A stretch of 64,000 bases of DNA from Argopecten irradians (taxonomy: Eukaryota > Mollusca > Bivalvia > Pectinida > Pectinidae), in NCBI RefSeq assembly GCF_041381155.1, contig NC_091143.1, positions 34,597,331 through 34,661,330 on the forward strand. Direction: 5' to 3'. Each line of letters begins with the position of its first letter. Position 1 is the stretch's first letter. The notes beneath the pieces are model-generated. The model was not told the origin of the DNA. It searched no databases and saw nothing but the letters and a program-made list of their open reading frames with translations. Of the stretch, positions 1 to 11,141 are shown piece by piece. The position numbers and the translations under genes were made by a program.

Positions 1-233
1 ACATATATGCTGAACATTGAACTTCATGCATGGACATTTTCTTCGTTCGCGTGAACTTCTGGATATTCCTAAATAAGAGAAATGTAAGCAATTTGTGTCC
101 TATACACCGATGAGAAAATAAAGGACTGTGATTTGACCTGCGACCGAGGATCATGATCTGTAATACCTTATATAAATTGACATATTGTGTCACTCACAAA
201 TCCATAAATGATTAATTAATAACTTGATCTTAG

Positions 234-3200
234 ATTTCAGGGTTCAACTCCGAGGCTACATAAAAACACAGTGGACAGATACTGTCGGGCCAAAGAAGAA
301 ACTGACCTATGGAGTCCACAAAGACATTTTGAAATTGGAGGAAGAAATCAAATGCTGTAAGTCAAAATAGATGATACATCTGCTTTTAAGTGGACACTCT
401 TATAATATACATGCAAGCCTTAATATGTTAAGTTAATTATTAGTTTTAATGTTGTTATATAACAGATGGCTCATCTATTTTCTCAAACAATAGTTTTATT
501 GAGGAAATCACGTATTTCATAAATTAATATTTCAATCTTTCGTCATCCTCGATACTACAGGGCTTTCGATCACTTACGATCTCTACACCCCTGGACTATC
601 TCATAGTGAAATTGAAGGCAGCTCAGCGGAAAACATTTGACCAATCACAGGCTAGCAAAGATTTCCTTTGAAGACTACAGAGAGAGCGACGCCTAACATC
701 TAAGCCACACAGTCAACCACAGTGTACCGTTATACGGCTCTTTTGATGTACATCAAATGACTAAATTACCTGTTCTATTCTGTTGCCTCCAGTTTTACTA
801 TGAGATAGTCCAGGGGTGTATAGATCGAAAGTGATCGGAACCTCTGGAGTATCGAGGATGATCTTTCGTACGAGATCGAGAAATTTTATTACGCGGTTTT
901 TTTTCATCTTTTATTGCATTTTAAGGACTTACAAATTCTCATATTAAATCAAGGACTTACACATTATCATGTTTATGACGTTATGAGTTTTTTTAATGTT
1001 TGCCCTTATACCTTATTATGATTTTAATTCAATGGCCTTATATGCCAAATGCCATGCTTTTATCACAAAGTGTGGTATTCCTTTGACTTTGATTTATTTG
1101 CAGAAGTACTTTTAAAACTCCTGTTAAACTTGTACAAATATATATATATATATATATTTTTTTCACAAATTGCAGCCAAGCCATCACAGGATGGATCAGT
1201 ATCTTTTGGAATTGGTGTTTACGCGCTGAATGTCAAATTCAATATTCCGACCGACATCATGCCTTCATTCGAGAGCAACAGAGGATTTATTCGTTATTAT
1301 CTGTCTGTCAGAGGCATCGTTGATGAGAAGCCTATCATTTTATTTCTACAGAAGATTAAAATTGTCGTGCCAATAGACTTAAGCAAAGATCCAGAGAACA
1401 TGGTAGGGTGGTGTGAATCATTTAAGCATAACACTATTTTTTTGGAATATAATGGTTAATATAGATGCCAAAGCTTTGCAGCTAATCTCCATAATGCGCG
1501 CGAACGCAATATGCAAAGTTCCAGCATCTATATTGTTAATACATGTAGATGCCAAAAAAGACAGTCGACTTTTCATATTTACATTATTTTCTCATTTTCG
1601 GTTCAATTTTCTAAAGGTTTTAAGATTAGAAAAAACAGTTATTTACGATATTAATCATACTTCATTCGGTGGAACATCCATTTCGACAGTGATCAGTTGA
1701 CGTTACCATGTTGACATTAGTGACGTCATAATGGTCAGGTTTTGGACGTCATGTATATTCTAATAGGCGTCTTTGTGACTTTTGATCACGACGGTATTCA
1801 CCATTACAACAGATACCTAGTAATAGACATTATTCAATACATCAAAAAAAATATTCCTCTTAATCCTGAAGCTATCCGGGTAGAATACATATTTAATTAT
1901 CAACAAATTCATGAGCATCAAGTACATGCCTCCAAATAAATCAAAATGACACATTTCTTTGGGGGAGCTCCGATGGCCGAGTGGTTAAGTTGTCCCGCGA
2001 AGTATTACCACAAGCCCTATACCTCTTAATCGCGACTTCGAATCATGTGTGTGGTAGTTACCTGATACTGACTGCTGTCGGTGGGTTTTTTTTCTGGTAC
2101 TCCGGCTTTCCTCTACCATTTAAATCTGGCACAGTTTTCAATGACCCCGTCGGTAAATAGGACGTTTGACCTAACATTCCCTTGATTTCTGAAAGAGTAG
2201 GCTCAGCAGGTATGTTATAAATGATATGACATGAAAAACTCCAGTCTTAAATTGATACGTTGTAACCAGCAATTTTGTATCTTTGGTTCGGATTATTAGA
2301 TTAATATCCTATTAACAGTTTTGTCATGTAAAAACTTGTGTGCATGTGTGGATGTAGTATGTTTTGGGGAGACGGTGGTATTCTTGTTGTGTCTTCTTGT
2401 TTAGTCGAACTGTCCTTTTTATTATGCTATATCTCTGAATCATGACAATGAAGACTCCAAGCAACAAACCCCACCAGGTAACATTATACTGACAACAGGC
2501 AAACCAGTCGTCCCACTCCCATTTATGCTGGACACTCAGCTGCTGGATACAGACTATGGTGTGTATTTGAACATATACATTCCGTTCAACAATGTTAATG
2601 ACATCTATTTCTTAATTCAGCTGAATTTAAACCATAGTGAAAACGCACTTAAAAAAAAAATGTATTCATTTTCAAAGCTTCTTACAAGACATACAAAACA
2701 ATATGTTACTTTCATTTTAATTTGACTATCCGTTCTTTTAATGGACAGGAATGGGACGTCCACATAAAAGCATCTTAAGATGAGCAAAATCTCGCGCAAT
2801 ACAGTGTAAATAGAAAATTCAGGGTTAAACTGGTATAGTTCAGGATATTTTCACTCATTTTAAAAATAGTTTATACAAACGGAACTTGCCCACATCCCGC
2901 GGTACGTATTCGCTGTCCCTACGTAGGGATGTCCAAGTTAAGTTATCCTAGGTTTCAGCACGTACTTGAAAGTACAGCAGGTACTCCTACAAACAGCTTT
3001 AAGAATGTGTATGATTTTTGCGATACAGAATTGTCGAGTCTCCGGAGAAATACCATATTATTTCACCAATATCCAGTCCCGAATAACTTTCAACCTTCAA
3101 GAATGTTCTCGAGTAGTTTTATCCCGAAAACATAAGTGGAAAATAATAAAATTTTGATAAATACATAGACATTATGTTACTGGGATGGTGATTGATTTAA

Positions 3201-5824
3201 ATAGTTTACATGCCAGAAATTTGATAAAAACGTCAAGTCAATTATTTCATGTTACGATGTACAATACGCTTCAAAGGAGGTTGATATATGCTTTGTATTC
3301 TTGACTATGAACGATGCTCCTACGCCGACAGAATATAAACGATACTCATCATCTGAACAACAATTGGTGTATATGTATGTCTAATTAACATAAAAAATAT
3401 TATAAACTAATTTATTTTGCGTTTGGTGCAAGCGAAATGAATACATCATTTCATATAGGATTGAGTGTCACGGAATATTTTCGGGATGTAATTAATTTTT
3501 TTTTTACTTGAAGTAAAATTAGAAGCCCAAACTTTTCAATGGTGGTAATGGTGTAAAGTAAGTAACTTTTGTAACTTAAGAAAAATACTTAATCGTCTGC
3601 TCCTGTCTTTGATAGTGAAAAAATACCATTTGTCAGCGATGGAGAATCTTTAAGTGTCATATAATCCTGAGAAATAATATCAGAGTTGGATAGTTTGGCT
3701 GTAGTCTTTGTCTGAGAGTGGTGTTTCTTGTCCATGCAGGTACCTCTACGGTTCATTGAACATCAAGATGTCGTTGCTTGTTGCTGCTCTGCCGGAAAAC
3801 TACTGGGGAGGCTGGAGATTGATAGAAGAGCCTACATCCCAGGAGAGCATATCGAAGTCAAGGGGATGATTACGAATCACACGAAAAAGAAAATGAAGTT
3901 CACCAAATCTTCGCTGACTTTGGTAAATATTGACAAGATTTTCTCAGTCATTGTTGGTTGCACAGCAACAAAAATGTTTGTGTCGGCAAAAGAAATCGCG
4001 TGTTTCTTTGGAACTAGTAAGGCTGTTAAGAAATAAAAAAAATAGTTTTCTCATGAATCGAAAAATTTATTACGTATTCTTAAGAATAAGTCCTGTAGCA
4101 TTTAACTTTCACTCAGAAGAGCGGAAAACTACGCAATGGAATTAAGTTCACCTAATGTTCGCCATCTATATCTTCAGAATTTTCTCCGTCATTGTTGTTG
4201 GTTTGACATGGTAAATCATAATAGCCGTAGAGGAGACATCCATTCTCATAACTTTAAATGCACTGACCTTTTTATAATAATGTTCAATCGTTCAATCAAT
4301 TGTTTTCACTGTCGGCGTACTTATGAAATGTATATGTAGTTTGTCCTTTAAGTACACTTGCTTCTCACGCCATTACTTTGTGTATTTCCTCTTTGCATAA
4401 TACAAAGTTAACTCCCTTGCGAGTAGGTTTCCATTGTGTCATTATTTTAAGGGCGCAATGCATGTCCTTTTCTCCTAAAAGTATGACGTCACGCTCGCAA
4501 ATACATGACGTCACAATCGATGCCTTCCCGAAAGTGATATAACTCTGTAATATGCAAATACAAAATAAAGCTCGTCGAATTCTGATGAAGCAAATCTGAT
4601 GACGTATTCCTCAGATGTACGTGGCCAGGTAATCAAACACGGCTAATAAAGGGCGAAAACTCTGCATCACGAGACCTAGATTAAGAAAAAAAAGTTTTTT
4701 AGACTTTCATATTTACATATCATTGTCATATCTACCCTTGGCGGTATGTATTTATTTTAACGTTAAACGTTGGTGACCAAATATAGAAATGGAAAATATG
4801 ACGTTCATTAAATCACGATATAACAATGAATACCGTAATTAAACGTCTCTTCGCAGTGACTCGATTTGTCGTTTTCATGACCAATGACTTTTTATGGCGA
4901 TTTGAATGCGCCATTAACATGTAAATTGGTCTTTAATTATAGTGGAGTTTTTTCGCAACAATCTCTTTTCTCGAATCCTTAACACCTGTAAAAGAAGTGA
5001 AAAATAAATTGCACACGGAAATAAGTGAGGCTACAGTACCAACCTGAAAGAGTAGATAATGAAACAAAAGTTTAACAAAGATCAGCGAAATAAAATAAAC
5101 TGATATAATTGATTTTTGTTCAAAATGATACCGCATATATTTTATACTTCCAATTTATCAACAGAAAATCACATACATAAAAGACAACTGGACTCAGAAG
5201 TGCAAGAAGACACTGTTGGCATCCGTAAAGCATGGACCGACCAAGGCCGGCGAAGTAGATTATTGGGAGGAAACGAAACTAAAAATCCCAAGTCACATGC
5301 CAGCAGCACTGGCGAACTGCAAATACATTGAAGTGAAATACATATTGAAGGTAATTGTTTCTTTAAAATTACACTATTGTATCGAACATCTCCTTGTCTC
5401 AGTGAAAGTAAATAGCTGGTTACAAACTTCCTTAAACTGATCAATTGGCTGGCGACTTGCCGAAAAATATACCCGGTTTATTACATTTAAATTACTATCA
5501 TAACTTCCGCCATATTGAGTGGGTTTCGTCCTTTCGTAAAAGATGGATATGTGATTTATCATTAGGTGACCAAATGTAAACACCAATTAATAACGTTCTA
5601 GTGCACTATGTGAGGGGCCAATATGTAATAATCTTCTGAAAAATGTCTTTCTTTTCTTTCAGCTTGAAGCAGAAATGGCGTGGTCATTTCCGTCCAAACA
5701 TACGCTTTTTAACGTTGTTCTTCCTACCGGGCACATCTCAGCGAAAGTGCCAGACGAAAATGAAGGAGAGGAGGAAAAAGAAAAAGAAGATGCGGATATT
5801 AAACTGATTGAACTTGAAGTTTAG
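234..5824 (+). CDS. Arrestin-domain-containing protein (paralogue A), 5'-partial, five exons in window
   Basis: Alpha-arrestin (ARRDC) family proteins are cytosolic adaptors with an N- and a C-terminal arrestin beta-sandwich, usually involved in receptor trafficking. Coding exons are 234-356, 1176-1402, 3740-3922, 5165-5350 and 5663-5824 (TAG), all with AG/GT borders and compatible phases. The first exon is upstream of the window. Family-like stretches are VQLRGYIKTQW in the first exon seen, an arrestin-N strand segment with a PSFES...GFIRYYL motif in the next, and an arrestin-C segment ending in KYIEVKYILK. The acceptor at 231-233 is preferred over cag at 238-240, because it gives the same phase and almost the same exon length as the paralogue at 11142-20404. 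The C-terminus is short and very acidic (NEGEEEKEKEDADIKLIELEV region), with no PPxY motif in the visible part. Introns carry a MITE (544-860), a SINE (1967-2170) and a TTAA MITE (3311-3653). The family call is firm; the exact ARRDC subtype is not resolved. Confidence 0.85.
544..860. mobile_element. MITE family M9, full copy with 9-bp target duplication
   Basis: The element starts CATCCTCGATACTACAGG and ends CTGGAGTATCGAGGATG, giving terminal inverted repeats of at least 30 bp that continue more loosely to about 70 bp. It is flanked by the direct repeat ATCTTTCGT at 535-543 and 861-869. It has no coding capacity. It lies in an intron of arrestin paralogue A. The 9-bp duplication suggests mobilisation by a Mutator-like or similar transposase (inference). 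Other copies are at 9794-10082 and 51513-51785, with a decayed one near 50070-50340. Confidence 0.85.
1675..1760. repeat. Dispersed repeat carrying paired CRE palindromes (copy 1)
   Basis: This intronic stretch shares ordered blocks with 20765-20850: ATCCATTT, GTTGAC, CATTAGTGACGTCATAATGG and GACGTCAT. It contains a perfect CRE palindrome TGACGTCA at 1721-1728 and a second GACGTC core about 20 bp downstream. The repeat boundaries are uncertain. Confidence 0.5.
1967..2170 (+). mobile_element. tRNA-derived SINE, copy 1 (with tRNA head)
   Basis: The 5' part resembles a Ser/Leu-type tRNA gene: it opens GCTCCGATGGCCGAGTGGTT (A-box region) and has a B-box-like CTTCGAATCA about 55 bp later. The acceptor stem does not close, so it is not a functional tRNA. 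The body continues through a T-run and TACTCCGGCTTTCCTC, then a segment shared in order with 8412-8500 and, inverted, with 51090-51225. SINEs with tRNA heads and conserved central domains are well known in molluscs; I cannot name the family from sequence alone. Confidence 0.7.
3311..3653 (-). mobile_element. TTAA MITE (family T), copy 1
   Basis: The left terminus is degenerate (GATGCTCCTACGCCGACAG) and the right end is GTCAGCGATGGAGAATCTTTAA. The interior matches the other copies (AATGGTGGTAATGGTGTAAA, then CTGCTCCTGTC). It lies in an intron, about 90 bp upstream of the arrestin exon at 3740. The left TTAA has decayed. Confidence 0.75.
4360..4700. repeat. Dispersed repeat with two perfect CRE palindromes
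   Basis: TGACGTCA occurs at 4484-4491 and again at 4506-4513, 22 bp apart, inside an intron of arrestin paralogue A. The surrounding segment (AAAAGTATGACGT, GCTCG, ACAATC, TCTGTAATAT, CAAATACA) matches 63090-63190 in order. At that second copy both CREs have decayed to TGACGTAA and TGACTTCA. Confidence 0.5.
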
Positions 5825-6130
5825 CTACAGTATAGCTGGGTATTCTTCGCGGGATCATTTTTTCGCGATTTCGTTAGACATAGCTATGATCGCGAAAATT
5901 TGATCCGCGAAATATTGAAAAAAAATGGTTTAATTATATCTACCCTTAAATCCATATCGCTTACATATGATTTTCTCGGTTTTAGAACAAATCGCGAAAA
6001 TTTTTGTCCGTGAAAATAACCGGCTCTACGGTATTAGGTTATCCAGCACCTTTGACGAACAAACTCTTTTTGTCTAAAATACTAATCTTTATAATCACTT
6101 CATTTGATAAATGACCTAACAACATTAAAT

Positions 6131-6391
6131 TAGGGGTCACGTTGTGGTGACCTTTCGAATTGACCAATCATATTGCTGCTTCTAGAATATTAGAAGTGAA
6201 TTTCAGGGGGACGAAATAGTTTAAAAGAGCTCTCAGAATTATTTGAGTGTGTGAAGTCATCTCGCCCAAATAGCAGAAATGCAAATGTATACTGGGACGA
6301 ATCGTCTTTTTTAATTTGATGTAGCATGTTGTAGGAAAACGATTTAATCTGAAGTACATTTAGTATAAAGATCACCAAAACGTGGCCCCTA
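6131..6391. mobile_element. TA-flanked MITE (family G), copy 1
   Basis: The termini are TAGGGGTCACGTTGTGGTGA and TCACCAAAACGTGGCCCCTA, an inverted repeat of about 20 bp bounded by TA, as expected for Tc1/mariner-type non-autonomous elements. The subterminal block CGAATTGACCAATCATATTG is shared, inverted, with the copy at 53447-53711. Confidence 0.75.
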
Positions 6392-7547
6392 ATGATATTC
6401 TGTAAGGATCTGCATTTTAAGTAGATTGCAATTTTTTTAAATGACCGGTAGATTTTACATCCGTCAAAACCAAATTATCTTAGATGACGTCAAAGTTGTC
6501 AAGGAACATTATCATTGACTAATGATAAAGTCGCCACTGAGATATGTAAATGAAGATTCTCATTAAAATGACAAATCCTAGCCTAAGTTAAGAAAAAGTA
6601 TAACATTTCATCACATCCATATAAAACAATTAATGTCAACCGACTTCATTTCCCGGCGAAATAATGTTTTATCAACCATTACTATTCGTCGTACGAGTAA
6701 TGAAAACTAAGGGTATTGTATTATTGTGTCTCTTTGTGATAGCGAGATCAAGGACTTTCTTACTTTACCGTACTTATGTTGTCTGTAATCAAGATACAGA
6801 GTATGAAATATCGACAAATTTATTCTAAAAATAGACAAGATATGGAATGGTAGTGATGCCATAATACATTCATCAGCCTTCACCAACAATACGCTTCTCC
6901 CGTCTTTATTGTGTTCTGTCGCAATTGATCTTGAATTACTTCAAGTCTAAATTGCACATATATGTATATATCTTCATTTAATCATAATGATTTTAATGCG
7001 TGTATTTTCATAGGCCTTCGTCATATTATAATGTTTAAACTTCACACTGTCTCAAGTTGTTTATAAACGTTTTCAGAATGTTATACAAATACATTGATAT
7101 ACAGGGACTTGTACGAGTTCCAAACCAATGGTTATATATATATAAATATATATATGTATTGGTTTACCAGTTAAATGTAAATGAAAATCAATCCTGATAT
7201 CCAGTGGCTTCGTACGTTTTTTTTTTTTTTTTACTTATATCACTAATGTGATATGACCTGGATTAAGATTTTTCGGAAGTTAGGTTGTTGTAGCTATGTG
7301 AAAGCATTATTAGATAATGTTATAAATGTTATATTTTATGAAACTTGACTCTAAGTTTTAATTTTTTACTCGCCAAGCCTCGCAAAAAAAAACCTTCATC
7401 GACTCTTATCAAAGTAATCTCATATGAAATGAACAATCATTCAAATTCCTATATTTATGTTACAATTAATTACGGATAAATGTTTAATGCCGGTATTTGT
7501 GTATTCAGTTATGTTCCTCCCAGTGTTGTTTGTGTCGATCATTTGCT

Positions 7548-7893
7548 TTAAAGTTGCTATACCGCTAACAATGGTATATTTTCTCTATGAAAAACAGGGG
7601 CAGACGTATTAGTAATTTTCTTCAGCTGCAAAAGTTACTTACTTTACACCATTATCACTATTGAAAGTTTGAGCTTCTCATTTTACTTCAAGATAGAAAT
7701 ATTAAAAATAAATAATTACGTCCCGAAAAAAAAATCTGTGGCACTATATCCTATATGAAATGAAGTACTGGTTGCGGATGTACCTAAAAGAATAATGAAT
7801 TATTTTATAACATTTTTTTGTTTTACACGATTAAACACAAGTTATTATTGAAATGATAATCGTTTATGCTCTGTGGCTTTCGAGTATCTTTGA
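7548..7893 (+). mobile_element. TTAA MITE (family T), copy 2
   Basis: It begins TTAAAGTTGCTATACCGCTAAC and ends with the degenerate TCTGTGGC...TATCTTTGA. The interior has the family blocks CAGGGGCAGACG, AAAAGTTACTTACTTTACACC and TTACGTCCCGAAAAA. The right TTAA has changed to TTGA. Confidence 0.75.
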
Positions 7894-8411
7894 GTAATTA
7901 TGATTTTTCCACATTTTTTCATAACATAATGTTTCATGTTTTTGTGTGCTTGCATTCTTATGATAATTTCCCATGTACTTTTTACTTCTCAATGTCAATT
8001 TTATTCATTCATTATGCAAATAAAGTGAAACAATGCTACCGTGACATTTCTTTTCATTATTTCATCACAAATCAAATGAAAATAAAATTCGTTGAATGAA
8101 AACGAATAAGAATGAAAATGAAAACAAATGGAATGTATAGTCAAAGAGCTCTTAGACCATCAATTTTACTTTAATCCAAGATTGTTCATTACAACGCCTT
8201 TTGATGTCTTCAAATTCTTCATACGGTAAAACATAAAACGATGGTTGGAGGACCAATATCAATTAAAATGATAAACTTACTATTAAATACATGTACATAA
8301 TTTTGTATTCCTATATATCTCGCAAACATATTGTTTTATCTTGTTTGTATAAATGATAAGGTTTTCAATAATGCTATATAAATCAATTTACTCAATGTAA
8401 AAGTTATTAAA

Positions 8412-8500
8412 AGCGGTTTTTTTCCGGCTACTCCGGCTTTCCTCCACCAGTAAACCTAGCACATTCTTAAATTACCCATGGGTGCCAATAGGACTAGTGA
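8412..8500 (+). mobile_element. tRNA-derived SINE, 5'-truncated copy 2
   Basis: Only the central body remains (GGCTACTCCGGCTTTCCTCC and the following segment). It aligns in order with 2085-2165. The tRNA-like head is absent. Confidence 0.6.
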
Positions 8501-9082
8501 AGCCCAATGTTGAAAGATGCAACTTTCTCTCAGATTTATTTAAATCCATAAGTATTACAGGATAATTGATAGACAGTTCATATGCTCGCTGCAAGCCACT
8601 TTATAAACATGTTAGTGGGGAATAAAAATTTAGCCGAAATACACGGAAATTCCTCCATGAAAATGTCTTATTTTACTAAAACATCAACCACAAGAGTGAA
8701 TCTCATGGGTCATGCGGCGAATGTTTATTATTGTGGGGATGATGATTGATTTGACAGATACCTGAATTTTTATTATTTACATATAAGATAGAATGCGAGT
8801 GAGTGATATGATCCTGAGATATAGACAGACAAAGCAAAATTTTATTTAAAATTGCATTCCAAATGACAATATTCCAAAATTGTTTCAGTTTACAATTCCA
8901 TTAGAATAACAGGTAAATAGTTTTTAGTTTTATAATACTCACCTGATGAACAACCTGTATGAGAAACATACAGATTTGATATCATTAAAGCTACATGTGT
9001 CGTATTTTTCATACCCACAAATCAAAATAAGCTTTTAATATGTTTATCATCACCAAAAGTTACTAACATTTTGAAAATTACA

Positions 9083-9502
9083 GTACTTTCAATGCTATGC
9101 TTTTAATTTTACAAATATAAATAAAAGCAGAACATGATTTTTACCAATGCTGCCAAAAATCATTATATGTACATCTATAGCGAAGCGAAATGAGTACCTA
9201 CGGTCAGACCATGAAGCCATATATTGTTGTCTACAATTTCATTTCACATTTTTACAGTGTTATTAGTAATTGTAAAGTGATTTCTGCAAGATAGTTTTCA
9301 TATAAACATATATAAGGCATAAAAACACCAATTTTACAGTACATAATTTCTGTGTTATAACTAAAGTTTATAAGGCATTTGAAGCCATTTGAATGATTTT
9401 AACGGCTTAATTCATCATACCTTATATGGTTTTAGATACAAATTAATGACGAAAAATTAATATGTCAAAAATTTCGCCCAGTTACGGCACATATAACTTT
9501 AA
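9083..9502. repeat. Dispersed ~420 bp repeat (family D), copy 1
   Basis: It is collinear with 30165-30577. Shared words in order are TTTCAATGC, AAATAAAAGC, CTGCCAAAAATCAT, GACCATGAAGCCA, TACAATTTCATTTCACATTT, AAGCCATTTGAATG and GCCCAGTTACGGCACATATA. No open frame or terminal repeat was recognised. Confidence 0.75.
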
Positions 9503-9793
9503 GAAACGATATTAAAACGCACTTTATATGGAGAAAATTATTTCAAACTGGTACTTATATCATGTAAAATTCTCTCTGATGTGACGTATTCTGAAGGTTC
9601 AAACTTGAATTGAATAATTTGATTTTATGCCTCCCTCATATTTTACCTTGCAATGCAATATTTTGAGAAAAAAATACCTAAGTACAACACTTTCGATTTT
9701 TATCTGAGTAGATTTATTATGTATACGATATATGTTCTATGACTGATATGTAATCAAAACAGGTAGTGTATAAGGATGTTTTCTCACTTATAC

Positions 9794-10082
9794 CATCCTC
9801 GATACTCAAGGGGTTCCGATCACTTACGATCTCTTCACCCCTGGACTATCTCATAGTAAAACTGGATGAAACATAATAAAAAATTTAGCCCTTTGATGTA
9901 CATCAAAAGATCTGTATAACGGTATACTGGTCGGCAGTGTGACTTTGAAGTAGGGCGTCGCTCTCTCTATAGTCTTCAAAAAAAAATGCAGGTCTGTGAT
10001 TGAGCTGCCTTCAATTTTGCTATGCGATAGAACATAGGTGAAGAGATCGTAAGTGATAGGAACCCCTGGAGTATCGAGGATG
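9794..10082. mobile_element. MITE family M9, copy 2
   Basis: The termini are CATCCTCGATACTCAAGG and CCTGGAGTATCGAGGATG. The flanks CACTTATAC (9785-9793) and CACATATAC (10083-10091) form an 8/9 matching target duplication, confirming the 9-bp length seen at 535/861. The interior includes TTGATGTACATCAAAAG, also present in the copies at 544 and 51513. Confidence 0.85.
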
Positions 10083-10984
10083 CACATATACCTACGGGTG
10101 TAATATTTTTTTTTTATATCCACATGTGTATAATACTGGTTTATGTTTCTCCCCCATGCCTACGGGTGTATGCTATGGTTCCCGATTGGTTTCATGCCTA
10201 CGGTGTAATAGGTTCACCCCATGCCTACGGGTGTAATATTGGTTTCTCCCATGTAGTACACTCATGTCGCCTGAGGCTGTATTACATGGTTACCAATGTA
10301 ATACAACCTCATGACTTCACTACTTCAACAAAATTATCATTTTCTCTGTAAATTGTGGCGTTCAGTTTCACAGACTAGACTGGGTATACTATGAAGAAAA
10401 CAACGTGATTTGTATCTAAAATATCAAGAAAATATTATGTATAGGAAATGACTTAAAGTCGCCGGTTCATCTAACTTTTTCTCAAATTCGCTGGATATCA
10501 TATATTACTGTAAAATGAAAAAACGTTGAAGTAGGATAGGGAAACACTCTTTCATATTTGTATATGAAGGAAATGTGGTACTCTCAGGAACAATTTTTTT
10601 GTAAAACTCCTAGCAAGTCTCGAGTTGAATATCCCTATCCTTCATAAGTATCAACATTTGAAACAGTCTTATGATATGAAATGAACAACAGTCATGTAAC
10701 TTTGCATTTGGATATACTATAGGGTCTGTGTGCAAATACAGTATTTATAATAAATCATATGATCTGGTTCTTCACAAGGTAGATCTGCGGTCACAATCAT
10801 CCGTCTATTGTTACATGTGGCGTTTAAATGGAGTTAAATAGATGCATAGGACAGATAATGACAGTTTTAAAGAAGGTCATTATCCGTGTGACCGATCCTT
10901 TTGTAACATACACACAAGCCAGTCTCGGTAGGTTCGCGTCTTTATTATCAACACATCTGATCAAAACAAACGTGCTTTACAGAA

Positions 10985-11114
10985 TATAAAATGGTTCTAA
11001 TTTGGTCCCAAGACCCATTCGTATTATATTTTGACGTCAATATCATAACAATATTGGGTTAACCGGCCAAGATTACAGACGAAATACAAAATGGCGAACT
11101 ATTCTCCTGGCTGA
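10985..11114 (+). promoter_or_regulatory. Putative promoter and 5' leader of arrestin paralogue B, with a 7-codon upstream ORF
   Basis: TATAAAA at 10985-10991 is a possible TATA box about 155 bp before the ATG. An upstream ATG at 11091, in an AAAATGGCG context (YY1-like), opens a 7-codon frame that ends in TGA at 11112-11114, in the same frame as the main ATG at 11142. Whether it lies in the transcript is unknown. Confidence 0.35.
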
Positions 11115-11141
11115 GTCTCTAATGTCTTCACCAGTATAATC

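Larger units (their letters stand above)
5825..10984. other. Intergenic region between the two arrestin paralogues
   Basis: No convincing gene is visible here. From left to right it holds a CG-containing degenerate repeat with GCGAAATTT-like words (5840-6030), the TA-flanked MITE (6131-6391), a TTAA MITE (7548-7893), a SINE fragment (8412-8500), a dispersed ~420 bp repeat (9083-9502), an M9 MITE (9794-10082) and an irregular CCTACGGGTGTAAT minisatellite (10083-10260). The remainder is AT-rich, with only short chance open frames. Confidence 0.7.

Noticed and set aside
1967..2050. tRNA-Ser/Leu-like gene
   Set aside because: The A-box and a B-box-like word are present, but the acceptor stem does not pair and a SINE body follows directly, so it is called a SINE head.
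5169..5444. Minus-strand frame of about 90 codons
   Set aside because: It is the antisense shadow of the arrestin exon at 5165-5350.
9851..10123. Minus-strand frame of about 90 codons
   Set aside because: It lies across the M9 MITE; the same peptide-like pieces recur only because the element recurs.
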